A stretch of DNA of 64,000 nt, from NCBI GenBank assembly GCA_039922875.1, contig JBDTDV010000016.1, positions 100,881 to 164,880 on the forward strand, given 5' to 3'. Below, piece after piece: positions 8,038-17,027 of this stretch (position 1 is its first letter; each line of letters opens with the position of its first letter). A program made the translations under genes and the position numbers. Below the pieces are notes generated by a model, which did no database searches, was not told the origin of the DNA, and worked only from the letters and a program-made list of their open reading frames with translations. This DNA is from JBDTDV01 sp039922875 (GTDB lineage Bacteria; Actinomycetota; Actinomycetes; Actinomycetales; Microbacteriaceae).

Positions 8038-9450
8038 GTGCTTCCGATGACCCTGGCCGAAATTGCCACAGCCGTGACCGGGAAATTGATTCTTGGTCAC
8101 AGTGCGGCCGTCGCCGATACGGTGATTGAGGGGATTTCCGAGACCGATTCACGGGAGATCACGGCGGGCGGAATCTTTTTCGCGAAGCCCGGCGAGGTGA
8201 CCGACGGCCATCTCTTTGTTCCCGCCGCGACGCGCAATGGTGCCGCGCTGGTGATCGTGGATCACGAGCTTGAGGTGTCGGTTCCGCAAATCATCGTCGC
8301 GGACACCGTCGCGGCGCTCGGAGCCCTTGCGACAGAGGTGGTGCGGCGGGTACGAGGCCTGGGGCGGCTGCGGGTGGTCGGGATCACCGGATCGAATGGG
8401 AAGACCACCACGAAGAATCTGCTCGCGGCCATCCTGGGGCGAGTCGGCCAGACGGTCGCCGCGCGGGAATCTTTTAACAACGAGGTCGGCGCGCCGCTGA
8501 CCATGCTCCGGGTCAGCCCGGACACCGACTTCCTGGTCGCCGAGATGGGGGCCAGCCGAATTGGCGAGATCGCGCGGTTGATCCGGATGGTCCGACCGGA
8601 TATCGGTGTGGTGCTGAAGGTGGGGCTGGCCCACGCCGGTGAGTTCGGCGGAATCGAAGCGATCGTCACGGCGAAGTCCGAGATGGTGACCGAGCTTCAG
8701 CCAGCGGACATCGCCGTGCTGAATCAGGATGACCCCAGGGTTGCCGGCATGGCGGCGGTCACCGCGGCGCGGGTGATCTGGTTCGGTACCAGGGCATCAG
8801 CAGACGTGCGCGCAACCGAGATCGTGGTCAGCGCAACCGGTACCGCATTCACACTGACCCTCCCGGACGGGCAGAGCCGGCCGGTACGGTTCCGGGTACT
8901 GGGAGAACATCACGTGATGAATGCCCTTGCTGCGGCCGCCTGTGCCACCGCGCTGGGAGCGGGCGCGGATGATATCGTCCGCGGCCTCGAGTCGGTGCAG
9001 ACCGCTGAACGGTGGCGAATGCAGGTGATGGGGGGGTCAGGCGAAGTCACCATCATCAATGACGCGTACAACGCCAGCCCTGATTCGATGGCAGCGGCGT
9101 TGAAGACTCTCGCGCAGATCGCAGGCCCGGACAATCGCACTGTCGCGGTGCTCGGCGAGATGAGCGAACTCGGCGAGATCTCAGGCGAGGAGCACGACCG
9201 GATCGCACTTCTAGCCGTCCGCTTGAACATCGGCCGACTCGTGGTAGTCGGGCCGGCGGCCAGGCGGATGCACATTTCAACGATCAACGAAGGATCCTGG
9301 AACGGCGAATCGGTCTACGTCGACACGCCGGACGCCGCGTACGAACTGTTGTCGGGAACGCTCCAACCCGGCGATCTGGTGCTGGTGAAATCATCCAACT
9401 CGGCAAACCTCCGGTTTCTTGGGGATCGGCTGGGAGAATTGTTCTCGTGA
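8038..9450 (+). CDS. murF: UDP-MurNAc-tripeptide:D-Ala-D-Ala ligase MurF
   Basis: Adds D-Ala-D-Ala to the UDP-MurNAc-tripeptide in the cytoplasm, completing the pentapeptide. The 470 residues show the MurF N-terminal domain (MTLAEIATAVTGKL; GGIFFAKPGEVTDGHLFVPAA), the P-loop GITGSNGKTTTKNLL (about 115-129), NNEVGAPLTML and the C-terminal domain with NDAYNASPDSM. GTG 8038 starts on the base after the murE stop; ATG 8047 is an in-frame alternative three codons later. It overlaps mraY by 4 bases. Confidence 0.95.
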   Translation: MLPMTLAEIATAVTGKLILGHSAAVADTVIEGISETDSREITAGGIFFAKPGEVTDGHLFVPAATRNGAALVIVDHELEVSVPQIIVADTVAALGALATEVVRRVRGLGRLRVVGITGSNGKTTTKNLLAAILGRVGQTVAARESFNNEVGAPLTMLRVSPDTDFLVAEMGASRIGEIARLIRMVRPDIGVVLKVGLAHAGEFGGIEAIVTAKSEMVTELQPADIAVLNQDDPRVAGMAAVTAARVIWFGTRASADVRATEIVVSATGTAFTLTLPDGQSRPVRFRVLGEHHVMNALAAAACATALGAGADDIVRGLESVQTAERWRMQVMGGSGEVTIINDAYNASPDSMAAALKTLAQIAGPDNRTVAVLGEMSELGEISGEEHDRIALLAVRLNIGRLVVVGPAARRMHISTINEGSWNGESVYVDTPDAAYELLSGTLQPGDLVLVKSSNSANLRFLGDRLGELFS

Positions 9451-10541
9451 GAGCACTCCTGATCGCCGGCGCCGTATCCCTGGCGTTCTCCCTCTTTCTC
9501 ACGCCATTGTTCATCCGGCTGTTCCGGAAGCTGCAATGGGGGCAGTTCATCCGCAACGATGGGCCGAAAAGCCACCATGCCAAGCGCGGCACCGCCACAA
9601 TGGGCGGAATCATCATCATCCTGGGCACCCTGGTCGGCTACTTCGTCGCTCTGTTGCTGGATGGCGATGCCCCATCGCTGTCGGCGCTATTGGTACTGCT
9701 GATGATGTTCGGCCTCGGAGTCGTCGGCTTCATCGACGATCTGCTCAAGACCAGGAAGCAGCAGAGCCTTGGTCTGGGCGGATGGGCGAAGGTCGCCGGG
9801 CAAATGATCGTGGCCACGCTGTTCGCCATCCTGGCGGTGAACTTTCCGAACTCTCGACATGAGACACCGGCCTCGACGAATATCTCGTTCATCAGGGACC
9901 TCCCGATCGATCTCATGGTCTTCGGCAGCGTCGGCGGGATCATCGCGTATCTACTGTGGATCAACGTCATCGTGGCGAGCACCTCCAACGGGGTGAATGT
10001 GGCCGACGGTCTGGATGGGTTGGCTTCCGGCGCGTCGATCCTTGCGATCGGCTCATACATCATCATCGGGTTCTGGCAGTTCAACCAATCCTGTTTCAGC
10101 GCCAAGATCGATCCGGCCAACCTCTACAAGTGCTATGACGTTCGCGATCCCTTGGATCTCGCGGTCATCGCCACCGCGATCGTGGGAGCTCTGGTCGGCT
10201 TCCTGTGGTGGAATACCTCTCCCGCACAGATCTTTCTCGGCGACACGGGGTCGCTCGCGCTTGGCGGCGCCCTGGCCGCGCTGGCCATCCTCAGCCACAC
10301 CGAGCTTCTCTTGATCCTGATCGGCGGGTTGTTCGTCATCGAGGCCGGGTCAGTGATCGTGCAGCGGGCCTACTTCAAGGTGACCCACGGCAAGCGGATT
10401 TTCCTGATGAGTCCGATCCACCATCATTTCGAGCTTAAAGGGTGGGCAGAGATCACGGTTGTGGTGCGGTTCTGGATCATCGCAGGACTCCTGATCGCGG
10501 CGGGGGTCGGCACCTTCTACCTCGAGTGGTTGTCGCAATAG
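9447..10541 (+). CDS. mraY: Phospho-MurNAc-pentapeptide translocase MraY
   Basis: Integral membrane enzyme transferring phospho-MurNAc-pentapeptide to undecaprenyl phosphate to form lipid I. The 364-residue chain has about ten hydrophobic helices, the cytoplasmic FIDDLLKTRKQQSLGLGGWAK segment with the Asp pair near residues 94-95, NGVNVADGLDGLASG (about 182-196), FLGDTGS and the His-rich SPIHHHFELKGW near 323-335, all MraY hallmarks. GTG overlaps the murF stop (GTGA), and its own stop TAG shares its last base with the murD start. Confidence 0.96.
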   Translation: MRALLIAGAVSLAFSLFLTPLFIRLFRKLQWGQFIRNDGPKSHHAKRGTATMGGIIIILGTLVGYFVALLLDGDAPSLSALLVLLMMFGLGVVGFIDDLLKTRKQQSLGLGGWAKVAGQMIVATLFAILAVNFPNSRHETPASTNISFIRDLPIDLMVFGSVGGIIAYLLWINVIVASTSNGVNVADGLDGLASGASILAIGSYIIIGFWQFNQSCFSAKIDPANLYKCYDVRDPLDLAVIATAIVGALVGFLWWNTSPAQIFLGDTGSLALGGALAALAILSHTELLLILIGGLFVIEAGSVIVQRAYFKVTHGKRIFLMSPIHHHFELKGWAEITVVVRFWIIAGLLIAAGVGTFYLEWLSQ

Positions 10542-12067
10542 TGGCGTCGGCATCGGATCGGTTGGATACCCTGACCAGTTGGCACGCCGACTGGCGTGGG
10601 CTGCGCACGGTGGTGTACGGGCTCGGCGTCACCGGATTCGCGGCGGCCGACACCCTGGCCGAACTCGGGGTGGAGGTGCTAGTGGTCGCCGGTTCAGCGA
10701 GCGCGGAGCGGACCAGGATGCTCCAGGTGATCGGAGCGCGGCTGGCGGAGACCGCCGACCAGGAGGAGATTCCGGAGGAGTTGAAGCAGTTCGACCCGGA
10801 ACTGGTCATCGTCTCGCCGGGCTACCATCCCGATCATCCGCTTGTGGTCTGGGCGCAGCGGCACGGCATCCCGGTCTGGGGAGACATCGAGTTGGCTTGG
10901 CGGTTGCGGGACAAGATCATCCGCGCGCAAGAGGGGCCGGCGAAGTGGATTCTGGTCACCGGAACCAACGGCAAGACGACAACCGTGCACTTGACCGCGG
11001 CGATGCTGGCCGCCGCAGGACACGCCGTTGCGCCGTGCGGCAACATCGGGGTTCCGGTATTGGACGCGATCCGGGACCCGAACGGGTTCGACGTGCTCGT
11101 GGTAGAACTCTCCAGCTATCAGCTGCACTGGCTTACCGATCGGCCGGCCGGGGCGCTGGTCCCATACGCTAGCGCCTGCCTGAATATCGCGCAGGACCAT
11201 ATCGACTGGCACGGCTCATTCCGCGCCTACCGGGACGCAAAGGCGAAGGTCTATCAGGGCACCACGATCGCGTGTGTCTACAATCGCGCCGACCCGGAAA
11301 CCGAATCCATGGTGCGCGAGGCGGATGTTGTCGAAGGTGCCCGTGCCATCGGCTTCGGCCTGCAGCCCCCCAGGTCGGGTGACGTCGGACTCGTCGATGA
11401 GATCCTGTGCGATCGGGCGTTCATCGCCGAACGAGCCACCAGCGCCCTGGAGTTCGGCACCGTGTCCGACCTACGCGAGCGTGGGCTCGGCGCCCCGCAC
11501 GTGATCGCCAATATCCTCGCCGCCACCGCCCTGGCCCGCTCGTTCGGGGCGCCGGTCGCAGCCATTCGATCCGCGCTGGAGACCTTTCGATTGGACGCGC
11601 ACCGGATCGAGCCGGTCGGCTCGGCGGCCGGCATCCGTTGGATCGACGACTCGAAGGCGACGAATCCGCACGCCGCCCAAGCGTCGCTGCGGGCTTTCGA
11701 CTCGGTCGTCTGGCTGGTCGGTGGACTGCTCAAGGGAGTCGAGATCGACGACCTGATCCGCGGAAACGTTGATCGGCTTCGGGCCGCCGTGGTGATCGGG
11801 GTCGACCGGGCCGAACTGCTTGCCGCATTCTCGCGACACGCGCCAAAACTGCCCGTCTACCAGGTCGAGGCCGACGAGACTAGTCAGATCATGCCGGAGG
11901 CAGTGCGGCTGGCGTCGGCAGTTGCCCAAGATGGCGACGTGGTGCTGCTGGCGCCGGCGGCGGCATCCATGGATCAATTTACCGACTACGCCCAACGGGG
12001 ACGGCTGTTCGCCGCAGCCGTACAGGACATTCTAGGAGGTGAGGCGGATGGTCAATCCGCCTCGTAG
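10541..12067 (+). CDS. murD: UDP-MurNAc-L-Ala:D-Glu ligase MurD
   Basis: Adds D-glutamate to UDP-MurNAc-L-Ala. The 508 residues contain the N-terminal Rossmann motif VVYGLGVTGFAAAD, the P-loop TGTNGKTTTVHLTA (about 140-153), VELSSYQLHW, and the C-terminal IDDSKATNPHAAQASLRAFDSVVWLVGG, which is typical. The start is GTG 10541 in TAGTG; reading further upstream only follows the mraY gene in another frame. The 3' end overlaps ftsW by 20 bases, carrying the ftsW ribosome-binding site inside murD. Confidence 0.95.
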   Translation: MASASDRLDTLTSWHADWRGLRTVVYGLGVTGFAAADTLAELGVEVLVVAGSASAERTRMLQVIGARLAETADQEEIPEELKQFDPELVIVSPGYHPDHPLVVWAQRHGIPVWGDIELAWRLRDKIIRAQEGPAKWILVTGTNGKTTTVHLTAAMLAAAGHAVAPCGNIGVPVLDAIRDPNGFDVLVVELSSYQLHWLTDRPAGALVPYASACLNIAQDHIDWHGSFRAYRDAKAKVYQGTTIACVYNRADPETESMVREADVVEGARAIGFGLQPPRSGDVGLVDEILCDRAFIAERATSALEFGTVSDLRERGLGAPHVIANILAATALARSFGAPVAAIRSALETFRLDAHRIEPVGSAAGIRWIDDSKATNPHAAQASLRAFDSVVWLVGGLLKGVEIDDLIRGNVDRLRAAVVIGVDRAELLAAFSRHAPKLPVYQVEADETSQIMPEAVRLASAVAQDGDVVLLAPAAASMDQFTDYAQRGRLFAAAVQDILGGEADGQSAS

Positions 12068-13244
12068 CGCCGACCGTCTGTCTGCGCCAGCCGAACCGGT
12101 GACCGGGCAAGGACCATCCTTCGCGCGGATCTCTTTGGGGCGGATCTTCCAAGCCGAGTCGGCCAACTACATCATGCTGCTGGGCGTCACCTTGTTCATG
12201 GTGGTGTTCGGCCTCGTGATGGTGTTGTCATCGTCGTCGGTCGACTCGTATCTGGATAGCGATGACTTTTTCTCGCGGTTCTGGCGGCAAGGGGCTTACG
12301 CGCTGGTCGGGGTGCCGCTGATGCTGCTGGTATCGCGGTTACCCGCTGGCTTCTGGAAGCGGTTCGCCATTCCCATGCTGATCCTCACGAGCCTGGTCCA
12401 GGTGCTCGTGCTGGTCACCAACCTCGGCGTGACCATCGGCGACAACCGGAACTGGATCAAGATCGGCAGTGTGACCGGCCAGCCATCCGAGGCGATCAAG
12501 ATCGCGTTGGTGGTCTGGATGGGCGTTCTGATCGCCAAAAAGCGCGACCACCTCGACGACTGGCGGCACGTGTTCCTGCCGGTCGTGGTCTTCGCGGGAA
12601 TAGCGATCCTGCCGGTGGCGATCGGCGGGGATCTCGGTACCACGGTGATCATGGCGATGATCGTGCTCGGCGCGCTCTTTTTCGCCGGCGTGCCGATTCG
12701 ATTCCTGATCGTGGCCACCATGCTCGGTGCCGGTTTGGCCATCGTCAAGGCGATGTCCAGCCAGAGCAGGATGAGCCGGGTGCAGGCTTTCTTCGAGGGG
12801 CACACCTCCACCGCGAGCGACGGCTGGCAAATGCAGCACGGCTTTTTCGCCCTGGCCTCCGGCGGGGTATTCGGGGTCGGCCTTGGCAATTCCAAGGCCA
12901 AGTGGTCCTGGCTGCCGGCGGCGGACAACGATTTCATCTTCGCAATCATCGGGGAAGAGCTCGGGCTGATCGGCGCGATCATGGTCCTCGGGCTGTTCGT
13001 ACTGCTGGCGCTGACCTTTCTAAGAATCATCCATGCCAGCAACGACCCGTTTCAGCGCGGTACGACCAGTGCCGTGATGGTCTGGATGATCGGGCAGGCG
13101 CTGGTGAACATCGGCGTCGTACTCGGACTGATCCCGGTGCTGGGGGTTCCCCTGCCGCTGATCTCATCCGGTGGCACCGCTCTGGTCAGTTCGCTGATCG
13201 CGATCGGAATCGTGTTGTCCTTCGCCCGGGCCAGGGTGAAATAG
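12048..13244 (+). CDS. ftsW: Septal peptidoglycan glycosyltransferase FtsW (SEDS family)
   Basis: Polymerises lipid II at the septum with FtsI. The 398-residue protein has about ten transmembrane helices and the SEDS signature near the end (NIGVVLGLIPVLGVPLPLIS followed by SGGTALVSS). Other family blocks are NRNWIKIGSVTGQPSEAIKIALV and GDLGTTVIMAMIVLGALFFAG. ATG 12048 lies seven bases after a near-perfect AGGAGGT, while GTG 12039 overlaps that element, so the ATG is preferred. murG begins on the base after its stop codon. Confidence 0.95.
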   Translation: MVNPPRSADRLSAPAEPVTGQGPSFARISLGRIFQAESANYIMLLGVTLFMVVFGLVMVLSSSSVDSYLDSDDFFSRFWRQGAYALVGVPLMLLVSRLPAGFWKRFAIPMLILTSLVQVLVLVTNLGVTIGDNRNWIKIGSVTGQPSEAIKIALVVWMGVLIAKKRDHLDDWRHVFLPVVVFAGIAILPVAIGGDLGTTVIMAMIVLGALFFAGVPIRFLIVATMLGAGLAIVKAMSSQSRMSRVQAFFEGHTSTASDGWQMQHGFFALASGGVFGVGLGNSKAKWSWLPAADNDFIFAIIGEELGLIGAIMVLGLFVLLALTFLRIIHASNDPFQRGTTSAVMVWMIGQALVNIGVVLGLIPVLGVPLPLISSGGTALVSSLIAIGIVLSFARARVK

Positions 13245-14315
13245 ATGACGACCTATCTTCTGGCCGGCGGCGGAACGGCCGGCCACGTGAATCCGCTCCT
13301 GGCGGTCGCAGACCGGCTGCGCGAACTCGACCCCACGGCGCAACTGCTGATCCTCGGCACCGCCGAGGGACTGGAAGCCCGGTTGGTGCCGGCCAGGGGA
13401 TACGAGCTGCTGGTGATCGAAAAGTTGCCGTTCCCGCGCCGGCTGAACCGTCAGTCCGTCTCCTTCCTGCCCCGGCTGCGCCGTGCGATACGGGTGACGG
13501 CGGGAATCATTACCGATCGGTCGGTTGATGTGGTGGTCGGCTTCGGCGGGTACGCGTCGGCGCCGGCCTACCTGGCCGCTCGGAACACGAAGACTGCGCT
13601 GGTGCTGCACGAAGCGAATGCGAAGCCCGGCCTGGCAAACCGGCTGGGTAGCCGGATCAGCTCGCGCGTGGGCGTCGCCTTCGCGGGAACGCCACTTCGG
13701 CATGCGCGCTTCGTGGGGATGCCGCTGCGCCGTGAGATCGAGACCCTCGATCCGGCGGCACGGCGCGACGAGGCGGTGACCTTCTTCGGCCTGGACCCGA
13801 ATCGGCCGACAGTTCTGGTGACCGGCGGCTCCCTTGGTGCGCGCCGGCTGAACGCGACGATCGCGGAATCCGTTCGCGCCATCATCGACACCGGCTACCA
13901 GGTGCTGCACATTCAGGGCGGCAACGCGGCGGTGGCTGATCAGCAGCTGGAGCACTACCGGCTGGTCGACTACTGCGACCGGATGGAGCTGGCCCTGGCC
14001 GTGGCTGATCTCGCAGTCTCTCGCGCCGGGGCGGCTACCGTGTGCGAGTTGTCGGCGCTGGGAATCCCTGCGGTGTATGTGCCGTACCCCGTCGGCAATG
14101 GGGAACAGCGCTTCAACGCCCGCGGCGTGGTCGAAGCGGGCGGCGCCCTGCTGGTCGAAGACGCGTCGTTCGTGCCCGACTGGGTACGCACGGAGCTGGT
14201 TCCGTTGTTGCGCGACAGCGCGCGGTTACGGGGAATGTCCCGGCGCGCCGCAAGCGTCGGCGTACGGGATGGCTCGGCGCGGATGGTGGAGCTGGTGCAC
14301 AGCGCGCACTCGTAA
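13245..14315 (+). CDS. murG: UDP-GlcNAc:lipid I N-acetylglucosaminyltransferase MurG
   Basis: Peripheral membrane GT-B enzyme that converts lipid I to lipid II. The 356-residue chain starts MTTYLLAGGGTAGHVNPLLA, with the glycine-rich lipid-binding loop at residues 8-16. HEANAKPGLANRLGS, VTGGSLGARRLN and the C-terminal UDP-GlcNAc block SRAGAATVCELSALGIPAVYVPY follow. There is no gap to ftsW. After murG comes a 114-base interval before murC, the first real break since mraZ. Confidence 0.95.
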   Translation: MTTYLLAGGGTAGHVNPLLAVADRLRELDPTAQLLILGTAEGLEARLVPARGYELLVIEKLPFPRRLNRQSVSFLPRLRRAIRVTAGIITDRSVDVVVGFGGYASAPAYLAARNTKTALVLHEANAKPGLANRLGSRISSRVGVAFAGTPLRHARFVGMPLRREIETLDPAARRDEAVTFFGLDPNRPTVLVTGGSLGARRLNATIAESVRAIIDTGYQVLHIQGGNAAVADQQLEHYRLVDYCDRMELALAVADLAVSRAGAATVCELSALGIPAVYVPYPVGNGEQRFNARGVVEAGGALLVEDASFVPDWVRTELVPLLRDSARLRGMSRRAASVGVRDGSARMVELVHSAHS

Positions 14316-14322
14316 AACAGGC

Positions 14323-14356
14323 GCAGTGGCACACAACAGGCAGTGGCACACAACAG
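14323..14356. repeat. 17-bp tandem direct repeat, murG-murC gap
   Basis: Two identical head-to-tail copies of GCAGTGGCACACAACAG (14323-14339 and 14340-14356), starting just after the murG stop codon. Exact tandem duplication in a short leader may duplicate a binding site or be a slippage product. Confidence 0.85.
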
Positions 14357-14384
14357 ACTGTAGAAAGGAACAGACATACTGGGA

Positions 14385-14406
14385 GGTGCACGCGGCAGCG
14401 TGCACC
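14385..14406 (+). promoter_or_regulatory. GC-rich hairpin in the murC leader
   Basis: Perfect 9-bp inverted repeat GGTGCACGC / GCGTGCACC with loop GGCA. It ends eight bases before the AAAGAGG ribosome-binding site of murC (14415-14421). There is no T run, so it is not a standard terminator. It contains the upstream in-frame GTG 14400, making that codon a poor start. A role in mRNA stability or translation control is possible. Confidence 0.6.
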
Positions 14407-14429
14407 GCGAGAAGAAAGAGGCGTACTGC

Positions 14430-15857
14430 GTGATCAAACCGGACCCGTCGCAGCCGATTCCAGAGGAACTGGGCACCGTGCATTTCGTCGGCATCGGCGG
14501 CGCCGGAATGAGCGGAATCGCCCGGTTGTTCCTCGCCGCTGGACACCGGGTCACCGGCTCGGATGTGCGCGAATCCGACAATATCACCGCGTTGCGCGCA
14601 CTCGGGGCGCGGGTGACGATCGGGCATGACGCGGCGAATCTGGCCGACGCCGAAACGGTGGTCGTGACCTCCGCGCTGTGGCCGGACAATCCGGAATATC
14701 TGCGTGCCAAGGCCAACGGTATCCCGGTGTTGCACCGCTCACAGGCGCTGAATTGGCTGATCGACCAGCGCCGCCTTGTCGCGGTGGCCGGGGCGCACGG
14801 CAAGACCACCTCGACCGGGATGATCGTCACCGGACTGCTCGGACTCGGTGCTGACCCGAGCTTCGTCAACGGCGGGGTGATCCAGCCACTCGGCACGAGC
14901 GCGCAGGCCGGCTCCGGAGAGGTTTTTGTCGTCGAGGCTGATGAATCCGACGGCTCGTTTCTGCTGTACGACACCGCAATCGCGCTGGTCACCAACGTCG
15001 ATCCTGACCATCTGGACCACTACGGGTCCCTGGAGGCGTTCGAGGAGGCCTTCGTCACGTTCGCCGGCAAGGCGGGCGAGCTGGTCGTCGTCTCCTCTGA
15101 CGATCCAGGGGCCAAGCGGATGACGGCGCAACTGAACGCCTCGGAGTCGAACCTCCCGAAATCTCCGCACCCGAAAATCGTGACCTTTGGCGAGGATGCC
15201 GGGGCGCAGATCCGTGTGCACTCCATCACCACCCATGGACCGGTTTCGTTCGTGCTGCGCTATCGCGGGACCGATTATCCCGCGACCTTGCGCATTCCAG
15301 GCCGGCACAACGCGATCAACGCGGCCGGAGCGTTCGGCGTGCTGGTCGGGCTGGGTTTCGAACCGGCGGGGGCGTTGGCTGCGATCGCCGATTTTGGCGG
15401 TACGGATCGACGGTTCCAATTGCACGGCACCGTCGGCGGAGTCAGTGTGTACGACGATTACGCACACCACCCGACCGAGGTCGCTGCAGCCTTGGCCGCG
15501 GCCCGCACGGTCGTCGGCGACGGCCGGATCATTGCCGTGCACCAGCCGCACCTGTACTCCAGGACACGGCTGTTCGCCCAGGAATTCGCACAGACCCTTG
15601 AGCGGTACGCCGACGAGACCGTGGTTCTCGACGTCTACGGCGCCAGGGAGGACCCCGAGCCAGGCGTCACCGGCGAACTGGTTTCGTCGCGATTCGCGGA
15701 CCCTTCGCATGTGGCCTTCATCTCCGACTGGCAGACCGCAGCGGAGCACACCGCCCGGATCGCACGGCCCGGGGATTTTGTGATCACCCTCGGCTGCGGC
15801 GATGTGTACCGCATCGTGCCGCAATTGCTGGATTCCCTGCGGCGCGCTCAAGGGTGA
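14430..15857 (+). CDS. murC: UDP-N-acetylmuramate:L-alanine ligase MurC
   Basis: Adds L-Ala, the first stem-peptide residue. The 475-residue reading begins MIKPDPSQPIPEELGTVHFVGIGGAGMSG, with the MurC/Mpl glycine motif at about 19-27. The P-loop GAHGKTTSTGM is at about 121-131, VEADESDGSF near 168 and YDDYAHHPTEV in the C-terminal domain. GTG 14430 is chosen because AAAGAGG lies eight bases upstream; GTG 14400 lies inside a hairpin. The leader holds a tandem repeat and this hairpin, so murC may be controlled separately from murG. Confidence 0.95.
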   Translation: MIKPDPSQPIPEELGTVHFVGIGGAGMSGIARLFLAAGHRVTGSDVRESDNITALRALGARVTIGHDAANLADAETVVVTSALWPDNPEYLRAKANGIPVLHRSQALNWLIDQRRLVAVAGAHGKTTSTGMIVTGLLGLGADPSFVNGGVIQPLGTSAQAGSGEVFVVEADESDGSFLLYDTAIALVTNVDPDHLDHYGSLEAFEEAFVTFAGKAGELVVVSSDDPGAKRMTAQLNASESNLPKSPHPKIVTFGEDAGAQIRVHSITTHGPVSFVLRYRGTDYPATLRIPGRHNAINAAGAFGVLVGLGFEPAGALAAIADFGGTDRRFQLHGTVGGVSVYDDYAHHPTEVAAALAAARTVVGDGRIIAVHQPHLYSRTRLFAQEFAQTLERYADETVVLDVYGAREDPEPGVTGELVSSRFADPSHVAFISDWQTAAEHTARIARPGDFVITLGCGDVYRIVPQLLDSLRRAQG

Positions 15858-15867
15858 GGTCTGCGGC

Positions 15868-16830
15868 ATGAAACGGCCACAGGCTACCCGCGGACCCGAT
15901 AACATCCAGGACCGTGCCCGGACTCCGATCGAACCCTCGACCGAGGCTCGCGGGATGGATGCAATCACCCAACCCATTGTTTTGCCCGACAGCGCCCCGG
16001 AGCCGCACCGCAGATCGGACCCCGGGCTGACCCAGCCCGCGCCGGTACCGAGCCGGGGAAGGTCCGCGGCAGCGGCCCTGCGTCGGGCTGCGCGACAGCG
16101 GCGCAGATTCGAGCGAACCGAAGTGCGCCGGTTCACCAGGCGATCCCGGCGACGACGGACGGCCTGGCTGTCCAGCCTGGTCGCCCTGGCAACCGTGTTG
16201 GTGCTCGTGGTGGCCGTTGCACTCTCGCCGTTGATGGCGCTGCGCACTATCCGAGTCGAGGGAACAAATCGGCTGGATGCCAAAGCGGTTACCGCATCGC
16301 TGGATGGCCAGCTGGGTCGGCCGCTGCCACTGATCGATTTCGGCGCGGTACGGCACCAACTGGCCGGGTTCCCGCTGATCCGCAGCTACACCGTGGAGAG
16401 TCATCCGCCCGGCACCATGATCGTGCGGATTCGTGAACGGCAACCGATCGGGTTCGTCGAACGCGGTGCGGGTTTCGCCCTACTCGACCCCGCGGGGGTG
16501 ACCGTCGCCGTTAGTAGCGAACCGCCGGTCGGCTATCCGAAAATCCACGCGGCCGGCGCAACCGCCGCGCCATCCAGCGCCAGCTTTGCTGCCGCGGCCG
16601 CCGTCCTGGCGGCTTTGCCGGCAGACTTTCTCGGCCAGGTCGCCGAGGCGACCGCCTCCACCAAGGATGATGTCTCTCTCGTGCTTACCGGGGGACAGGA
16701 CGTGATCTGGGGCGGCCCGGGTCAGGCGCAGTTGAAGGCCACTGTGCTGAGCAAACTGATTGCGGCTACCCAAGGCCAAGGGGTGACCAGATACGACGTC
16801 TCATCGCCGACCAGCGCCGTCGTCTACTGA
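15868..16830 (+). CDS. ftsQ: Cell division protein FtsQ (DivIB)
   Basis: Bitopic member of the FtsQLB complex linking FtsZ-stage assembly to FtsWI. The 320 residues have a long basic cytoplasmic N-terminus (to about 105), one membrane helix (WLSSLVALATVLVLVVAVAL), the POTRA domain (LRTIRVEGTNRLDAKAVTASL ... LIRSYTVESHPPGTMIVRIRERQPIGFV) and a FtsQ C-terminal domain. ATG 15868 is preceded by GGTGAGG. Upstream in-frame ATG 15802 would overlap murC by 56 bases. It sits 10 bases after murC, so the two are probably cotranscribed. Confidence 0.93.
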   Translation: MKRPQATRGPDNIQDRARTPIEPSTEARGMDAITQPIVLPDSAPEPHRRSDPGLTQPAPVPSRGRSAAAALRRAARQRRRFERTEVRRFTRRSRRRRTAWLSSLVALATVLVLVVAVALSPLMALRTIRVEGTNRLDAKAVTASLDGQLGRPLPLIDFGAVRHQLAGFPLIRSYTVESHPPGTMIVRIRERQPIGFVERGAGFALLDPAGVTVAVSSEPPVGYPKIHAAGATAAPSSASFAAAAAVLAALPADFLGQVAEATASTKDDVSLVLTGGQDVIWGGPGQAQLKATVLSKLIAATQGQGVTRYDVSSPTSAVVY

Positions 16831-16847
16831 CCCGCGCCGTGTTTGCC

Positions 16848-16874
16848 GACCCGGGGCTCCCAACCCGCCGGGTC
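16848..16874 (+). terminator. Candidate stem-loop after ftsQ
   Basis: GACCCGG (16848-16854) pairs with CCGGGTC (16868-16874) around a 13-nt loop, 17 bases after the ftsQ stop. There is no T tract, so termination is uncertain. It could separate ftsQ from ftsZ or protect a 3' end. A second stem, GTGCCG/CGGCAC (16921-16926, 16941-16946), follows. Confidence 0.35.
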
Positions 16875-16983
16875 TGACTTCACGCCAATCTGCGACCATG
16901 TTTCGCGACACGCGGGCAGCGTGCCGATCCCGGACTGCACCGGCACCTAACGTCGGATTAAGAATTGCATACTGAGCATAACT

Positions 16984-17006
16984 TTAAACCTCGAGTAGAG
17001 GTTTAA
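16984..17006. promoter_or_regulatory. Perfect dyad directly upstream of ftsZ
   Basis: TTAAACCTC (16984-16992) and GAGGTTTAA (16998-17006) form a 9-bp inverted repeat around GAGTA. It is AT-rich in a GC-rich gap, ends nine bases before the CGGAGG ribosome-binding site of ftsZ, and is the best candidate for an operator or leader hairpin controlling ftsZ. Confidence 0.6.
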
Positions 17007-17027
17007 GGTTCCCAGCGGAGGCTGAAC

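Noticed and set aside
14323..14356. CRISPR array
   Set aside because: Only two copies, directly joined with no spacer, and no cas genes.
14400..14429. GTG 14400 as the start of murC
   Set aside because: The codon lies inside a perfect hairpin and adds MHREKKEAYC before the conserved start; GTG 14430 has AAAGAGG eight bases upstream.
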